DNA of 29,712 nt from JBCAWW01 sp039024315 (lineage in GTDB: Bacteria > Bacteroidota > Bacteroidia > J057): NCBI GenBank assembly GCA_039024315.1, contig JBCCQN010000094.1, positions 1 to 29,712 on the forward strand. Direction: 5' to 3'. Positions 7,468-20,716 of this stretch are shown piece by piece. A program made the position numbers and the translations under genes. Each line of letters starts with the position of its first letter. Within the stretch, counting starts at the first letter, position 1. The notes under the pieces are model-generated. The model had not been told where the DNA came from, ran no database searches, and saw only the letters and a list, made by a program, of their open reading frames with translations.

Positions 7468-10400
7468 ATGTATGCAATGAAGGCACGTATCGCTCTTTTT
7501 CTTTGCTTAGTGGGACTCCTTTTTGTAGGAAGCAAGTCCCGGGCCCAAGGGGTCAGTTTCTTTTCTACTGAACCATCAGAATTCTACCAAGAGTTTTCGA
7601 CGGTTTTGACCAACGCCAATGACGAAAAGGGCCGAGAAGCCGCGGCTATGTTGGCGAGCGTCTGGAATGACAGTACGACCACCACAGAGGCTAAAGAGGC
7701 TTTTATCAGCCTAGTCAACATTATGGTAAGTAAGCGTTATCGCACTGACCAAGAGTTGGCCTATTTTACCACCGTTTACGGCTTGCTTAGGCGAGGCGAA
7801 TCCTATGTTCGCTTAGAGCTAGATGATTTCATGGAAATCACCTTACAGGCCGTCACTACGATGGAACGTAAGCGCGTAACGCGCTATTTACGGACACTTT
7901 ACGGTTACATTCCTGAAGGCATTGCTTTTAAGCGAGACAAATTTTTTTGGCAGATTAGCCAAAATATTCCTGAGCTGACGATGGTAGAGATACCCGCTGA
8001 GGAGGGTCCTGCTTATCAAGCACCGGTATTACGCTATACCGATACAGATCTCAATTACAAAAGTCAAAGGGATAGTACCCATATTGCGGGGACGCAAGGA
8101 GAGTTCAATTTGATTGGCTTGACCTTTGTCGGCAATAAAGGTCGTGTTGATTGGAGCAAGATGGGCCTAGATAGCGCTGATGTATATTGCAATTTTCGGG
8201 ACTACAAACTCAATTTCCACTACGGATTGATCAAGGTCGATACAGTGGACTTTTACTACAACAGCTTGATTGAGGAGCCTTTGGTAGGACAGTTTGAAGA
8301 CCTAAACGTAGGCTACAAAAATATTAACAACGCGAATTACCCCTATTTCAAAAGTCATGCGGGAGGAGTTGTCATCAACAACTTCATCCCTAATGTCCGC
8401 TATGAAGGTGGCTTCTCCCTAAAAGGGGTCCGTAAGATCGGTTCTGCTTATGATATTTGGGTTGATTATGTTCCCCCACCGAGCCCTCCGGGTGAGGAAG
8501 CAGATCCTTGGGCGACAAGCTCGGCCGAGGATCTTTGGGAAGATGAAAGTCGCGACGAAAGTTGGGGCTCCGATGAATGGGATACTTCTGCCCTTGATGA
8601 GTCCGTATGGGAAACGTCTGATGATACTGATTGGGATTCCTGGGAATCTGAAGGTGAAGAAGAAAGCTATGAAGAGGAAGAATATGTAGAAGAGGAAGAA
8701 ACGTTCTTCGAAGATGACCCCTACCTCAATAAAGTACAGCAGCACGTGCTGGCCAAACTCGAAATGATGCGAGCTGACTCTGCTATCATGAAACTAGAAG
8801 GAGAAGCTTTTGTGCTGGATCTGGAGCGTCTTGTAGGAAAGTCTTTGACCTCTTCGATTTATACCTCCATGGAGGATAGCATCTACCATCCGAGTATGGA
8901 CTTGGTTTATACGACTTCAGACTCGACCATTATCTTAAAGAAACCCAAAAGAGGAAACTTTAAGAGTATTCCCTTTACAAGCTCTTATCACGAATACTTT
9001 CTCTACTTTGAGACGATCATCTGGGACTTGAGAACGGATGAAATCCAGTTTACCGCCTTTGTAGATAAAGAAAATAAGGTTTCCGCCGTAGAGTCATTTG
9101 ATTACTTCACCAAGAGTCGGTTTGACCAGTTTCGCAATATCCTCAAATTCAACCCTATCGGAGCGATCTATCGCTACGCGGTCAAGAATCCAGATATCCC
9201 GATATTTCCATCTTCAATAACGGAAGAGTATAATCTTCCTGAGCAAACCACAGCGCTTGAACGCACTTTGCCCGGGCTTGAAGGATCGGGTTTTATTACC
9301 TATGATAAGCGGACAAAGCAAATCACCCCCTTACCCAAACTATATGACTGGGCTAGGGCGGCCCGCAACCGCAAAGACTACGATGCCATCCAAGTGATCA
9401 ACAAAGTGGATACTAGCGCCCACGCCATCATGCGCATCGAAGACAAAAATATCGAGATGCGCGGGGTATTTCCTTTCTCCTTGAGTGATTCGGTCTTTTT
9501 GCGGGCACTGCCACTCAACGGTACGGTCACCGTAATGAAAGATCGTCAGCTCCAGTTTGGTGGGGCCCTAGCGGTTGGCAAGGTCAACTTTTACAGCAAT
9601 GATGAAGACCGACCTGCTTTCACCTTTGATTATGAAAGCTATAAAATCATTTGTGATAGTATCGATTCGATGCGATTTGTCTTGGTACGTAACCCTCCTC
9701 CGGGCTATGAGCCAACACCGCTGGAAAAAGCCCTTTCAAATACGGTATTTGAAGGGATCACCGGTGCCATTCACATAGATGATCCCGGCAATAAGAGTGG
9801 ACAGGAGCGAGATAAAAATCGACATTTCCCTGTTTTTGATAGCTATGGCAACTCCTATCTCTACTGGGCCAAACCAGACATCGAAGGAGGGGTGTATAGC
9901 AAGGATAAAATGTACTTTGCCCTCGAGCCTTTCGTACTGGATAGCCTAGAGGATTTCAATAGTTTGGACCTCCACTTTGAGGGAGAGTTTTTTTCCTCCG
10001 AAATCTTCCCCTCCTTCAAGCAGGAGCTACAGGTGATGGAAGATGGCACCTTGGGTTTTGTGGCTGAGGCACCTGTCAACGGTCATAGGATTTACGATGG
10101 CAACGGTAAGTTTAACAATACTATTAAGCTAGACGGTAGCGGATTACAAGGGGCGGGAGAAGTCGAGTACCTCGGCACGGTTGCTCGTAGTGATTCCTTT
10201 GTTTTCCACTTTGACTCCGTCATGGCCAATGTCAACTACTTCAACATGCGTCGCGGTTATCGCGGTGGTGTTTACTTTCCACAAGTAGAAGCTAACTCTG
10301 CCCGTTATAAATGGTACACCAAGGATAGCGTCTTGCAGGTCAGCTCGACCTTTGAAGCCCTCACGGTATTTGATGGCGAAGGAGAGTTTACGGGTACTTT

Positions 10401-12318
10401 ATCGATCACTGATAAAGGTATGGTAGGCACAGGAGAATTGGTCATGGGAGAGATCAAAGTCGTTAGCGATAGTATCGTTTTCCACGACATGGACTTTGAA
10501 ACGAGAAGAGGTGATTACATTGTGATTGATGAAAATGATCCTGAAAAGTATCAGTTCATCGCTTCTGATGTAAATATCAAGTACGATGTAAGACGTCATC
10601 AATCAAGCTTTGAGACCAAGGAAGTGGCCAATCTGGCCGCAGAGTTTCCGATCCACCAGTATAAAACCTCTCTAGCCAAAGGCTCTTACAAACGTCTGAC
10701 GCGAGAGTTGCAGTTGGAAACGACTAGCTCTTATCTCAAAGATAATATCTTTGTTTCGATTGATCCCAAACAAGATAGCCTCAACTTTAAAGCTAAAAAT
10801 GCTTCCTACAGCCTAGATTCTCGTGAAGTGAATGTGGTGGGAGTACCCAACATTTTTGTGGCGGATGCGATGATTACCCCCTTTGAGGAGAACGTAATCC
10901 TGCAGGAGTCAGGGCTGATCAAACCCTTAGAAAACGCGGTCATTGAAGCAGATCAAGAGACTAAGATGCACCGAATTTACGATGCGACTGTTTCGATTTA
11001 TTCGCGTAGCGAATATGAAGGCGGGGGTAAATACGACTATATCGAAGTCAACGGTAAAGAACAATACATTGACTTTGCTAACATCAAGGTCAATAGCGAT
11101 ACGACCACCATTGCCTCTGGTATTATCCAAGAAAGCCAAGGCTTTTACCTCACGGAGCGAATTTTCTTCCGCGGTAACACTCAGCTAGATGCATCGGAAA
11201 AATTCTTGGTATTTGAAGGGGAAGTGCGAATCGAATCCGAAAACCCTGTATTCAAGGGTTCGTGGTTTAAGTTTAATCGCACAGTCGTAAATCCTGATTC
11301 AGTCTTCATTCCGATTGAAAAGGATCTCGATGATGCTTTTGGTAATCGTCTGACCGTAGGTCTCAACTACGTACCTGAGAGTCGTTCCTTCTACTCTAAC
11401 TTCCTACAAGCCAAAGACAATGAATTTGATGTAGAGGTATTGAGCGCCTCTGGTGGCTTGACGTTTGACCGTAAGAAGAAGGAATTCCGAATTGGTTCTG
11501 AAGAAAAGCTTAAGAGCCAGACCTTCCGCGGCAATACAGTCAGCTTTAACGATGCCAAGAATACCATCACTTCTCAAGGCTTTCTCAAGTTCCCATTTGA
11601 CTTTGAACCCAAAACGGTCAACGTCAAAATGGCGGGCTCATGGAAGGAAGATGTGCGTCGTCGCGAGGTCAGTACTGACCTACTCTTAGGGATAGATATG
11701 AGCGTTCTGCCGGCAGAACAACTAGAAAAACTAGCAACAAATCTACAGTTTTTGACTACCGGCAATAAAGACATCGACTTCAATAAGCAAGCCTTTATCG
11801 AAAGTGCTTCAGAGCTATTGGACGAAGGTAGTCGCGAAAATAGAGAGACCGCTAAGTTTATTGAGAATGTCCGTAGCCATATGGTCTATCTGGACATCAA
11901 GTTGGCCAAGCAACTGCCTTATACGCTGCTGCTCTCAAACGTCAACTTTAACTATAGCCTCGATTACAAGGCGCTATATGCAGACCAAGAGATCGGTTTG
12001 ATTGGTATTAATGGTACCCCGATCAATAAGAAGGTCAATGCGCGTATCGTCTATAAGTTTGGCTCTATTGGTCCTGACGGCGAGAAGGCTAAGGATAAAA
12101 TGACGGTTTATCTAGAGATTGACGAATTTAACTGGGTGTACTTCCACGTAGACGGAGAAGTGGTACGAACACTTTCTACCTACTATGATGAGTACAACTA
12201 TCCGCTGCAAGACGTAGTTGATAAGCGTAAAGCTGAATCTGGTTTCCGTTTTGAAGTGGCTCCAGAGGATGAGGTCAGTCAGTTTAGACAGGACTTTGTC
12301 GTGAAGTTTATCCGCTAA
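7468..12318 (+). CDS. Very large exported protein of unknown function with acidic insert
   Basis: The product is 1616 residues (1613 if the ATG at 7477 is used), beginning with a clear signal peptide (KARIALFLCLVGLLFVG, cleavage near SRAQG). Residues 337-418 form a very acidic low-complexity insert rich in Asp, Glu, Ser and Trp, preceded by the proline-rich VPPPSPPG. The remainder is rich in alternating-hydrophobic segments of beta type, with recurring short phrases such as SDSIVFHDMDFETRRGDY, suggesting a long repetitive beta structure in the periplasm or outer membrane. No T9SS sorting domain is seen; the C-terminus ends QDFVVKFIR. I recognise it only as a Bacteroidota conserved hypothetical type. 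A distant relation to LptA/OstA- or AsmA-like proteins is conceivable but unsupported. It follows prmA by 19 bases, which suggests co-transcription, not related function. Confidence 0.8.
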   Translation: MYAMKARIALFLCLVGLLFVGSKSRAQGVSFFSTEPSEFYQEFSTVLTNANDEKGREAAAMLASVWNDSTTTTEAKEAFISLVNIMVSKRYRTDQELAYFTTVYGLLRRGESYVRLELDDFMEITLQAVTTMERKRVTRYLRTLYGYIPEGIAFKRDKFFWQISQNIPELTMVEIPAEEGPAYQAPVLRYTDTDLNYKSQRDSTHIAGTQGEFNLIGLTFVGNKGRVDWSKMGLDSADVYCNFRDYKLNFHYGLIKVDTVDFYYNSLIEEPLVGQFEDLNVGYKNINNANYPYFKSHAGGVVINNFIPNVRYEGGFSLKGVRKIGSAYDIWVDYVPPPSPPGEEADPWATSSAEDLWEDESRDESWGSDEWDTSALDESVWETSDDTDWDSWESEGEEESYEEEEYVEEEETFFEDDPYLNKVQQHVLAKLEMMRADSAIMKLEGEAFVLDLERLVGKSLTSSIYTSMEDSIYHPSMDLVYTTSDSTIILKKPKRGNFKSIPFTSSYHEYFLYFETIIWDLRTDEIQFTAFVDKENKVSAVESFDYFTKSRFDQFRNILKFNPIGAIYRYAVKNPDIPIFPSSITEEYNLPEQTTALERTLPGLEGSGFITYDKRTKQITPLPKLYDWARAARNRKDYDAIQVINKVDTSAHAIMRIEDKNIEMRGVFPFSLSDSVFLRALPLNGTVTVMKDRQLQFGGALAVGKVNFYSNDEDRPAFTFDYESYKIICDSIDSMRFVLVRNPPPGYEPTPLEKALSNTVFEGITGAIHIDDPGNKSGQERDKNRHFPVFDSYGNSYLYWAKPDIEGGVYSKDKMYFALEPFVLDSLEDFNSLDLHFEGEFFSSEIFPSFKQELQVMEDGTLGFVAEAPVNGHRIYDGNGKFNNTIKLDGSGLQGAGEVEYLGTVARSDSFVFHFDSVMANVNYFNMRRGYRGGVYFPQVEANSARYKWYTKDSVLQVSSTFEALTVFDGEGEFTGTLSITDKGMVGTGELVMGEIKVVSDSIVFHDMDFETRRGDYIVIDENDPEKYQFIASDVNIKYDVRRHQSSFETKEVANLAAEFPIHQYKTSLAKGSYKRLTRELQLETTSSYLKDNIFVSIDPKQDSLNFKAKNASYSLDSREVNVVGVPNIFVADAMITPFEENVILQESGLIKPLENAVIEADQETKMHRIYDATVSIYSRSEYEGGGKYDYIEVNGKEQYIDFANIKVNSDTTTIASGIIQESQGFYLTERIFFRGNTQLDASEKFLVFEGEVRIESENPVFKGSWFKFNRTVVNPDSVFIPIEKDLDDAFGNRLTVGLNYVPESRSFYSNFLQAKDNEFDVEVLSASGGLTFDRKKKEFRIGSEEKLKSQTFRGNTVSFNDAKNTITSQGFLKFPFDFEPKTVNVKMAGSWKEDVRRREVSTDLLLGIDMSVLPAEQLEKLATNLQFLTTGNKDIDFNKQAFIESASELLDEGSRENRETAKFIENVRSHMVYLDIKLAKQLPYTLLLSNVNFNYSLDYKALYADQEIGLIGINGTPINKKVNARIVYKFGSIGPDGEKAKDKMTVYLEIDEFNWVYFHVDGEVVRTLSTYYDEYNYPLQDVVDKRKAESGFRFEVAPEDEVSQFRQDFVVKFIR

Positions 12319-12326
12319 TACGAGCA

Positions 12327-12406
12327 GTATTTAGTAGAAAGTAAAGAGCATATAGCATCCCGTCCACTTTCAGTTGGCAATATGCTCCCTGCTCTCTACT
12401 AAATAC
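12327..12406. repeat. 80-base imperfect inverted repeat before rpsT
   Basis: A left arm at 12327-12356 (beginning GTATTTAGTAGA) and a right arm at 12377-12406 (ending TCTACTAAATAC) match at about 25 of 30 positions in inverted orientation around a 20-base loop. It occupies most of the gap between the large exported protein and the rpsT promoter. It could be a terminator-type RNA structure for the upstream gene or a small non-coding repeat element; no T-run follows. Confidence 0.6.
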
Positions 12407-12416
12407 GCAAACATTA

Positions 12417-12446
12417 TTGACAATTAGTGACAATTATGTATATTTG
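12417..12446 (+). promoter_or_regulatory. rpsT promoter, Bacteroidota type
   Basis: TTG at 12417-12419, a 19-base spacer, then TATATTTG at 12439-12446 match the Bacteroidota -33 TTG / -7 TAnnTTTG architecture. The rpsT ATG lies 32 bases after the -7 box, leaving a short leader. This is the best promoter match in the window. Confidence 0.75.
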
Positions 12447-12478
12447 CGGTCCCGAATTAGAAAATAGTAAAGAGATCA

Positions 12479-12733
12479 ATGGCACATCATAAGTCAGCAA
12501 AGAAGCGAATCCGTCAGAGCGAAAAGCGTCGTCTGTTGAATCGCTACAAGAAAGTAAAGATGCGTACGCAGATTAAGCGTTTAAGATCCATGACCGATAA
12601 GGCTGAGGCTGAAAAGTTTTTGCCAGAGGTTATCAGTACGGTAGATAAAGTGGCGAAGGCAAATATCATTCACAACAATACTGCGGGTAACTTGAAGAGC
12701 AAGTTGACCAAGCATGTGAATGGACTCGCTTAA
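12479..12733 (+). CDS. rpsT: 30S ribosomal protein S20
   Basis: The 84-residue, strongly basic product (MAHHKSAKKRIRQSEKRRLL, later NIIHNNTAGNLKSKLTKHV) is S20, which binds 16S rRNA in the 30S body. The length and the N-terminal helix with Lys/Arg clusters and the IHNNTA(G)xxKS(K)L motif fit the family. It is a single-gene transcription unit: a Bacteroidota promoter stands upstream and a strong hairpin terminator starts 30 bases after the stop. Confidence 0.97.
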   Translation: MAHHKSAKKRIRQSEKRRLLNRYKKVKMRTQIKRLRSMTDKAEAEKFLPEVISTVDKVAKANIIHNNTAGNLKSKLTKHVNGLA

Positions 12734-12762
12734 TAGACTTTAATACGTGCTAAAATATAGAG

Positions 12763-12792
12763 GTCGTTCCGCTTCGCGGAACGACTTTCTTT
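12763..12792 (+). terminator. rpsT terminator, related to the dispersed GTTCCGC palindrome
   Basis: GTCGTTCCGC (12763-12772) and GCGGAACGAC (12776-12785) form a perfect 10-bp stem around TTC, followed by TTTCTTTATTT. It sits 30 bases after the rpsT stop. The stem core GTTCCGC/GCGGAAC is the same as in the palindromes found inside several genes of the window. Confidence 0.85.
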
Positions 12793-12865
12793 ATTTACTT
12801 TCGCCCTCTTTTTTCCATGAATATGTAAGTCAACGCCCTTAACTTAGGCTTGCAACCACAATTTC

Positions 12866-13555
12866 ATGGAATACACCTTAGATCAGCCCATCACTCATTG
12901 GGCCCTAGAAGACCGTCCGCGGGAAAAACTACTACAAAGAGGACTAGGGGCGCTCACCGATGCCGAGCTGCTCGCAATTATTATCGGATCAGGCAGTCGT
13001 GAGTTATCTGCCTTGGGCCTCGCCCAACACATCCTCAACCAAACAGGCGGTCTTGCGGACCTAGCACGCGCCCAAGTCACAGAGCTCACCCACATCAAAG
13101 GCATAGGACCGGCCAAAGCAATCAGTATCGTTGCCACCTTTGAATTGGGGCGGCGCAAAAGCTTACCCCAAAACAAAAAATTTCGCGTCAGCGGCTCTAG
13201 CTCAGCAGCGCAATATTTGAGTCCAATCCTACAAGACCAAAATCAAGAAGTCTTTTATGTCCTTTTTCTCAACCGTAACCATGAAATCGAATCCGAAAAG
13301 GAAATCTTCCGAGGAGGCATCGCATCAACTATTGTAGATCCCAAGCTGGTGTTCCGCGAAGCGATCCATAGACTCGCTAGTAGCATCATCGTAGCTCACA
13401 ATCATCCATCCGGCAACCTCAAACCCAGTCAAGCAGATATTCAGATTACCCAAAAGCTACAAAAAGGGAGTCAGTTGTTTGACATTACGCTCTTAGATCA
13501 CCTCATCATTTCTCAGAAGGGCTATTTTTCTTTTGCCGATGAAGGGCTTATGTAA
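12866..13555 (+). CDS. radC: RadC-family JAB/MPN-domain protein
   Basis: A 229-residue protein of the UPF0758/RadC family. The N-terminal part has a helix-hairpin-helix region (about 74-92, HIKGIGPAKAISI) that may bind DNA. The C-terminal JAB/MPN domain keeps the metalloprotease-like signature HNHPSG with His178, His180 and, after SGNLKPSQAD, Asp191, which would bind zinc. Despite the historical name, a role in DNA repair is not established for the family, and its substrate is unknown. Residues around 162-166 (VFREA) are encoded by a GTTCCGCGAAGCG core (13351-13363), but VF(K/R)EA is a conserved family motif, so this may be chance codon choice. It is followed by an AT-rich gap and the large T9SS cargo. 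Confidence 0.93.
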   Translation: MEYTLDQPITHWALEDRPREKLLQRGLGALTDAELLAIIIGSGSRELSALGLAQHILNQTGGLADLARAQVTELTHIKGIGPAKAISIVATFELGRRKSLPQNKKFRVSGSSSAAQYLSPILQDQNQEVFYVLFLNRNHEIESEKEIFRGGIASTIVDPKLVFREAIHRLASSIIVAHNHPSGNLKPSQADIQITQKLQKGSQLFDITLLDHLIISQKGYFSFADEGLM

Positions 13556-13597
13556 TAATTGAATAATTATACAATAATATTAAATTACTATTAACCG

Positions 13598-13605
13598 TAT
13601 TTTTG
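13598..13605 (+). promoter_or_regulatory. Candidate -7 element TATTTTTG before the T9SS cargo
   Basis: TATTTTTG fits TAnnTTTG, 16 bases before the ATG at 13622, in an AT-rich gap. No TTG stands at a normal -33 distance, so the support is partial. Confidence 0.4.
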
Positions 13606-13621
13606 TTTTACATAATTACCT

Positions 13622-17785
<4,164 letters not shown>

Positions 17786-17811
17786 TGTTTTCAATTTAAG
17801 TTGGTTAGGTA

Positions 17812-17846
17812 GTCGTTCCCCTCCACCGGGGAACGACACTTTTTTT
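17812..17846 (+). terminator. Intrinsic terminator after the T9SS cargo
   Basis: GTCGTTCCCC (17812-17821) pairs with GGGGAACGAC (17828-17837) around a 6-base loop, followed by ACT and a T7 run ending at 17846. It begins 27 bases after the stop. It shares the outer stem GTCGTTCC/GGAACGAC with the rpsT terminator. Confidence 0.92.
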
Positions 17847-17918
17847 AGGAACTATTTGGCGCTATCGGAGTTTGCGTATTTAAGCTAACTTGCCGCCTTT
17901 CATTTTTTCACCATCACT

Positions 17919-18833
17919 ATGGGCCGTTCCAAACTCTACCCTTACCTGCTTTATCTCTATTTAATCTTTGCTTGGGGCAGCTCTTTCATGCTGATTAAGC
18001 AAGGCCTACTCACTTTTACCCCTTTTCAGGTAGCCGCTTTGAGGATCGTAATCGCGGGATTAGTGATGCTACCTTTTACCATCGGGCGCAGCAAAGAAAT
18101 CAGTGCCCTCGAGTGGCGATATATTTTGATTGTAGGTTTGATCGGCAATGCGATTCCAGCCTTTCTCTTTCCCTATGCCGAAACTGTCCTCAATAGCGCC
18201 TCAGCGGGAATTCTTAATACTTTGTCCCCGCTTTTTGTTCTCCTGCTTGGCATTGTATTTTTTCAGCTTAAACCGAGTCTATCGCAAAAAGTGGGTATGC
18301 TGATAGGCTTTGGTGGTGCCATTGTCTTGATATTGGGTAGTGGACAGGACATAGATTTTTGGTCCAATGCATTTTACAGCTTTCTCGTTGTCCTTGCCAC
18401 CATCGGCTATGGCTTGAGCACCAATATCATGAAGCGCTACCTCAACCACACTCCTTCCTTGTTGGCCACAGGCTATGCTTTGATGGCGATGGCAGTACCC
18501 TATTTGATTTACCTGCTGTTCTTTTCAGCAGCAGGGGAAGCGTTCCGCGCCGCGGAACGCTCAGTCTGGATCTCCTTTGGCAGTATCGCAATCTTAGCCG
18601 CCTTCGGTACCGCCTTTGCCCTCGTCTGTTTTTACCGCCTAGTACAGACCAAAGGCCCAATCTTCTCCGCTTCTGTAACCTATGTAATTCCGATTGTGGC
18701 TATGATGTGGGGGCTTTTGGACGGGGAAAAAATATACCCCACTCAGTATCTAGGCATGGCCCTAATCCTAAGTGGGGTTTTTCTTACGAATCGTAAGACA
18801 AAAGTAAAAGCCAAAGCGGCCAAGCCTGCTTAA
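17919..18833 (+). CDS. EamA-family (DMT superfamily) inner-membrane transporter
   Basis: A 304-residue, ten-helix membrane protein made of two EamA repeats: the first opens with YLYLIFAWGSSFMLIKQGL and the second with TIGYGLSTNIMKRYL. These are typical of drug/metabolite exporters of the RhaT/YdcZ type; the substrate cannot be told from sequence. The usual family length is about 300 residues. The loop after helix 7 contains EAFRAAERS, encoded by a perfect 23-base palindrome (18539-18561) that is likely an inserted repeat. The C-terminus is short and basic (RKTKVKAKAAKPA). The stop overlaps that of the convergent small membrane gene by 4 bases. An upstream terminator isolates it from the T9SS cargo. 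Confidence 0.88.
   Translation: MGRSKLYPYLLYLYLIFAWGSSFMLIKQGLLTFTPFQVAALRIVIAGLVMLPFTIGRSKEISALEWRYILIVGLIGNAIPAFLFPYAETVLNSASAGILNTLSPLFVLLLGIVFFQLKPSLSQKVGMLIGFGGAIVLILGSGQDIDFWSNAFYSFLVVLATIGYGLSTNIMKRYLNHTPSLLATGYALMAMAVPYLIYLLFFSAAGEAFRAAERSVWISFGSIAILAAFGTAFALVCFYRLVQTKGPIFSASVTYVIPIVAMMWGLLDGEKIYPTQYLGMALILSGVFLTNRKTKVKAKAAKPA
18539..18561. repeat. Perfect 23-base palindrome inside the EamA gene
   Basis: Arms AGCGTTCCGCG and CGCGGAACGCT flank a single central C. The same two arms, with central G, recur at 27451-27473 in an unrelated gene. The copy is in frame and codes for the interhelical residues AFRAAER. Confidence 0.9.
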
Positions 18834-19237
18834 ACTTTACCGACAATCCAGACAAGAAAAAAGAATAATGCTCCTAGTGCAGCAGCACTGCCTAGAATGC
18901 TAAACAGGGTGTTAAAGATAATAGAAACGTTGGATAGAGGTGCTGCCAATGCCCCAAATACGATTGCTCCTAATGCACATAAGAGGCACCAACGAAGCAT
19001 CCGGTCGAGCAAAGGTCTCTCTTGTTGCTTTTTGCGAAAGCTTTGCCAGCGAGTCTTCACCTTTTCAAGCATTCGTTTTTGCAAGGAGAGCCCATGCTGT
19101 TGCTTAAGCATGATACGCTCCAACTTAGTTTTGGCATCTTGAGGAGCTTGGGCTTCATAGCTTCCAGCATGTAGGGGAAGCGCCAAGAGCATCAGCACAC
19201 TTACCCACATGCCCATCAAAGTCAATCTTAGATACAT
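18830..19237 (-). CDS. Small membrane protein of unknown function
   Basis: The 135-residue product begins with a hydrophobic N-terminal signal or anchor (LTLMGMWVSVLMLLALPLHAG), has a basic helical middle (about 35-75, rich in Lys, Arg and Gln, possibly coiled coil), and ends with two hydrophobic segments (WCLLCALGAIVFGALAAPL and LFSILGSAAALGALFFFLVW). I chose the ATG at 19237, immediately before the hydrophobic stretch; the ATG at 19288 would add 17 residues that do not look like part of a signal peptide. Its stop overlaps the eamA stop. It lies 67 bases downstream of the PhoD-like gene on the same strand and might be co-transcribed with it. I do not recognise the family. Confidence 0.6.
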   Translation of the reverse strand: MYLRLTLMGMWVSVLMLLALPLHAGSYEAQAPQDAKTKLERIMLKQQHGLSLQKRMLEKVKTRWQSFRKKQQERPLLDRMLRWCLLCALGAIVFGALAAPLSNVSIIFNTLFSILGSAAALGALFFFLVWIVGKV

Positions 19238-19304
19238 AGGATTAATTGGTTGTTTTATACAAAAACAAGACTCCCAATATAATGCCATGGATGCACCAAT
19301 AGTT

Positions 19305-20615
19305 CTATTTTGCCATTATTTCATACGACCAAAGTTTTTTTCCTTCCGTATCAAAAAGGCTGAAGACTAATTTACGCTCCGAACGCGGTCCTGTGATTTC
19401 CATCATCCCATAATTGCGAATCCCCACATGCGATCCTTCCATACGATAACGGTTGGGTTCATCCGAAGCATCATGAGAACCCGAAGTAAGAGGCGAGGCC
19501 GTAAAATCGTAGATAGTTGTACCATTGCGTTCCCAGACAGAGAACTCCGAATGATGACGGTCTCCGCTAAGAAAGATGACATTTTTCAAACCTTCACTGG
19601 CGATACTATTGAGGATAAAGTTCCGCTCCGCAGGAGCCAAATTGGCATAGTTTTCAAAGACATCGGCATTGTTTACAACCTGCCCACCGATCATTACAAA
19701 CTTAAAAGTAGCCTGGGAGGATACGAGAGCATCAATCAACCATCTGAGCTGCTCTTCGCCTAGCACAGTCCGTACCTCCGTCTGCTTATTGTTTGGCGTC
19801 CTAAACCAACGATTGTCCAACATAAAAAAGTCGGCATCCCCCCATTGAAAGCTGCTGGTGATCCCCCCCTGTTCAGGCAGGCCATAGGTAGGATTACCCC
19901 AAAACAGACGAAAAGCTTCCTCGGTCATTTCCTTATTGCGGAAGGTCCTATCCGAATCATTTGGCCCATAATCATGATCATCCCAGATGGCATAATTTGC
20001 TGATCCCGCCAATAAGGGCTGCATTTCTTTGACGTTGCGAGTGTGCGTATAACGATGGATGATGCCCGTCCGCGTAAACCAATCCGCTTCTCTTAGGTAA
20101 GTATTGTCCCCTAACCAAAGCATGATGTCAGGCTTTTCACTCGCAATTTGCTCCATGATTTCATAATTACCACCATAAGGACGGCCTTTACGGTCGTAGG
20201 TAGAGTCATTGATAAAAAGACAACTACCCAAAGCAATCTTCATTGCGGGCGGCTCAGTACGAAACTGCCATAGCGGTGGCGTCTTAAAAGTCGTCGCATA
20301 AGGACGTTTGACGGCTTGATCATTGATAAACAAGGTATAGATATAGGTCTTGCCCGGCTGTACCTGATCGGCAATCGCATGAGCGGTATAGGCCCTTGCG
20401 GCGGTAGTTTTGTGATAGAGGGTACGCATTTTCTTTTCCGGTGCATCCTCCGCATAATATTCAAAATGTACCACTGCTGGGCCATTGGTTTGCACCCACA
20501 AGAGCGCTTCACGCATCTCACAATAGCCGACCATAGGGCCAGAAAGGAGAAAATCACTTTGGGCGAGTACGGGTTGCGCAATCGCCAACAATAACAGGAA
20601 GAGTAGGTTTCTCAT
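19305..20615 (-). CDS. Exported PhoD-like phosphatase
   Basis: A 436-residue metallophosphoesterase of the alkaline phosphatase D family. The signal peptide is residues 1-18 (MRNLLFLLLLAIAQPVLA), giving a periplasmic or surface enzyme. An N-terminal FN3-like domain (about 25-115) is followed by the phosphatase core: LGSC (129-132), LGDNTY (168-173), WDDHDYGPND (211-220), a DNRWFRTP segment and GDRHHSE near residue 355, which together supply the metal ligands. PhoD enzymes hydrolyse phosphodiesters and phosphomonoesters, often under phosphate limitation; no Pho-box is recognised here. Specificity (nucleic acid, teichoic acid, lipid) cannot be told. The gene is divergent from the sulfotransferase-like gene across about 100 bases. 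Confidence 0.9.
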   Translation of the reverse strand: MRNLLFLLLLAIAQPVLAQSDFLLSGPMVGYCEMREALLWVQTNGPAVVHFEYYAEDAPEKKMRTLYHKTTAARAYTAHAIADQVQPGKTYIYTLFINDQAVKRPYATTFKTPPLWQFRTEPPAMKIALGSCLFINDSTYDRKGRPYGGNYEIMEQIASEKPDIMLWLGDNTYLREADWFTRTGIIHRYTHTRNVKEMQPLLAGSANYAIWDDHDYGPNDSDRTFRNKEMTEEAFRLFWGNPTYGLPEQGGITSSFQWGDADFFMLDNRWFRTPNNKQTEVRTVLGEEQLRWLIDALVSSQATFKFVMIGGQVVNNADVFENYANLAPAERNFILNSIASEGLKNVIFLSGDRHHSEFSVWERNGTTIYDFTASPLTSGSHDASDEPNRYRMEGSHVGIRNYGMMEITGPRSERKLVFSLFDTEGKKLWSYEIMAK

Positions 20616-20716
20616 GTAATCAGATTTTTGATATAGCCCCCAAGTAACAAAATGAGCGTTAAGTCAGGGTTATCAATGGCGATAAATTTAGGCGGGGGTC
20701 GTAACTTTCGGCTCTG

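Noticed and set aside
13351..13363. radC copy of the dispersed palindrome as an insertion
   Set aside because: It encodes the conserved VF(R/K)EA motif of RadC proteins, so chance codon choice explains it as well as insertion does.
18359..18796. 145-residue plus-strand frame inside the EamA gene
   Set aside because: It is a shadow of the EamA frame, with composition unlike a real protein and no start signal.
20240..20581. 113-residue minus-strand frame within the PhoD-like gene
   Set aside because: It lies wholly inside the well-supported PhoD-like reading frame and has no independent support.
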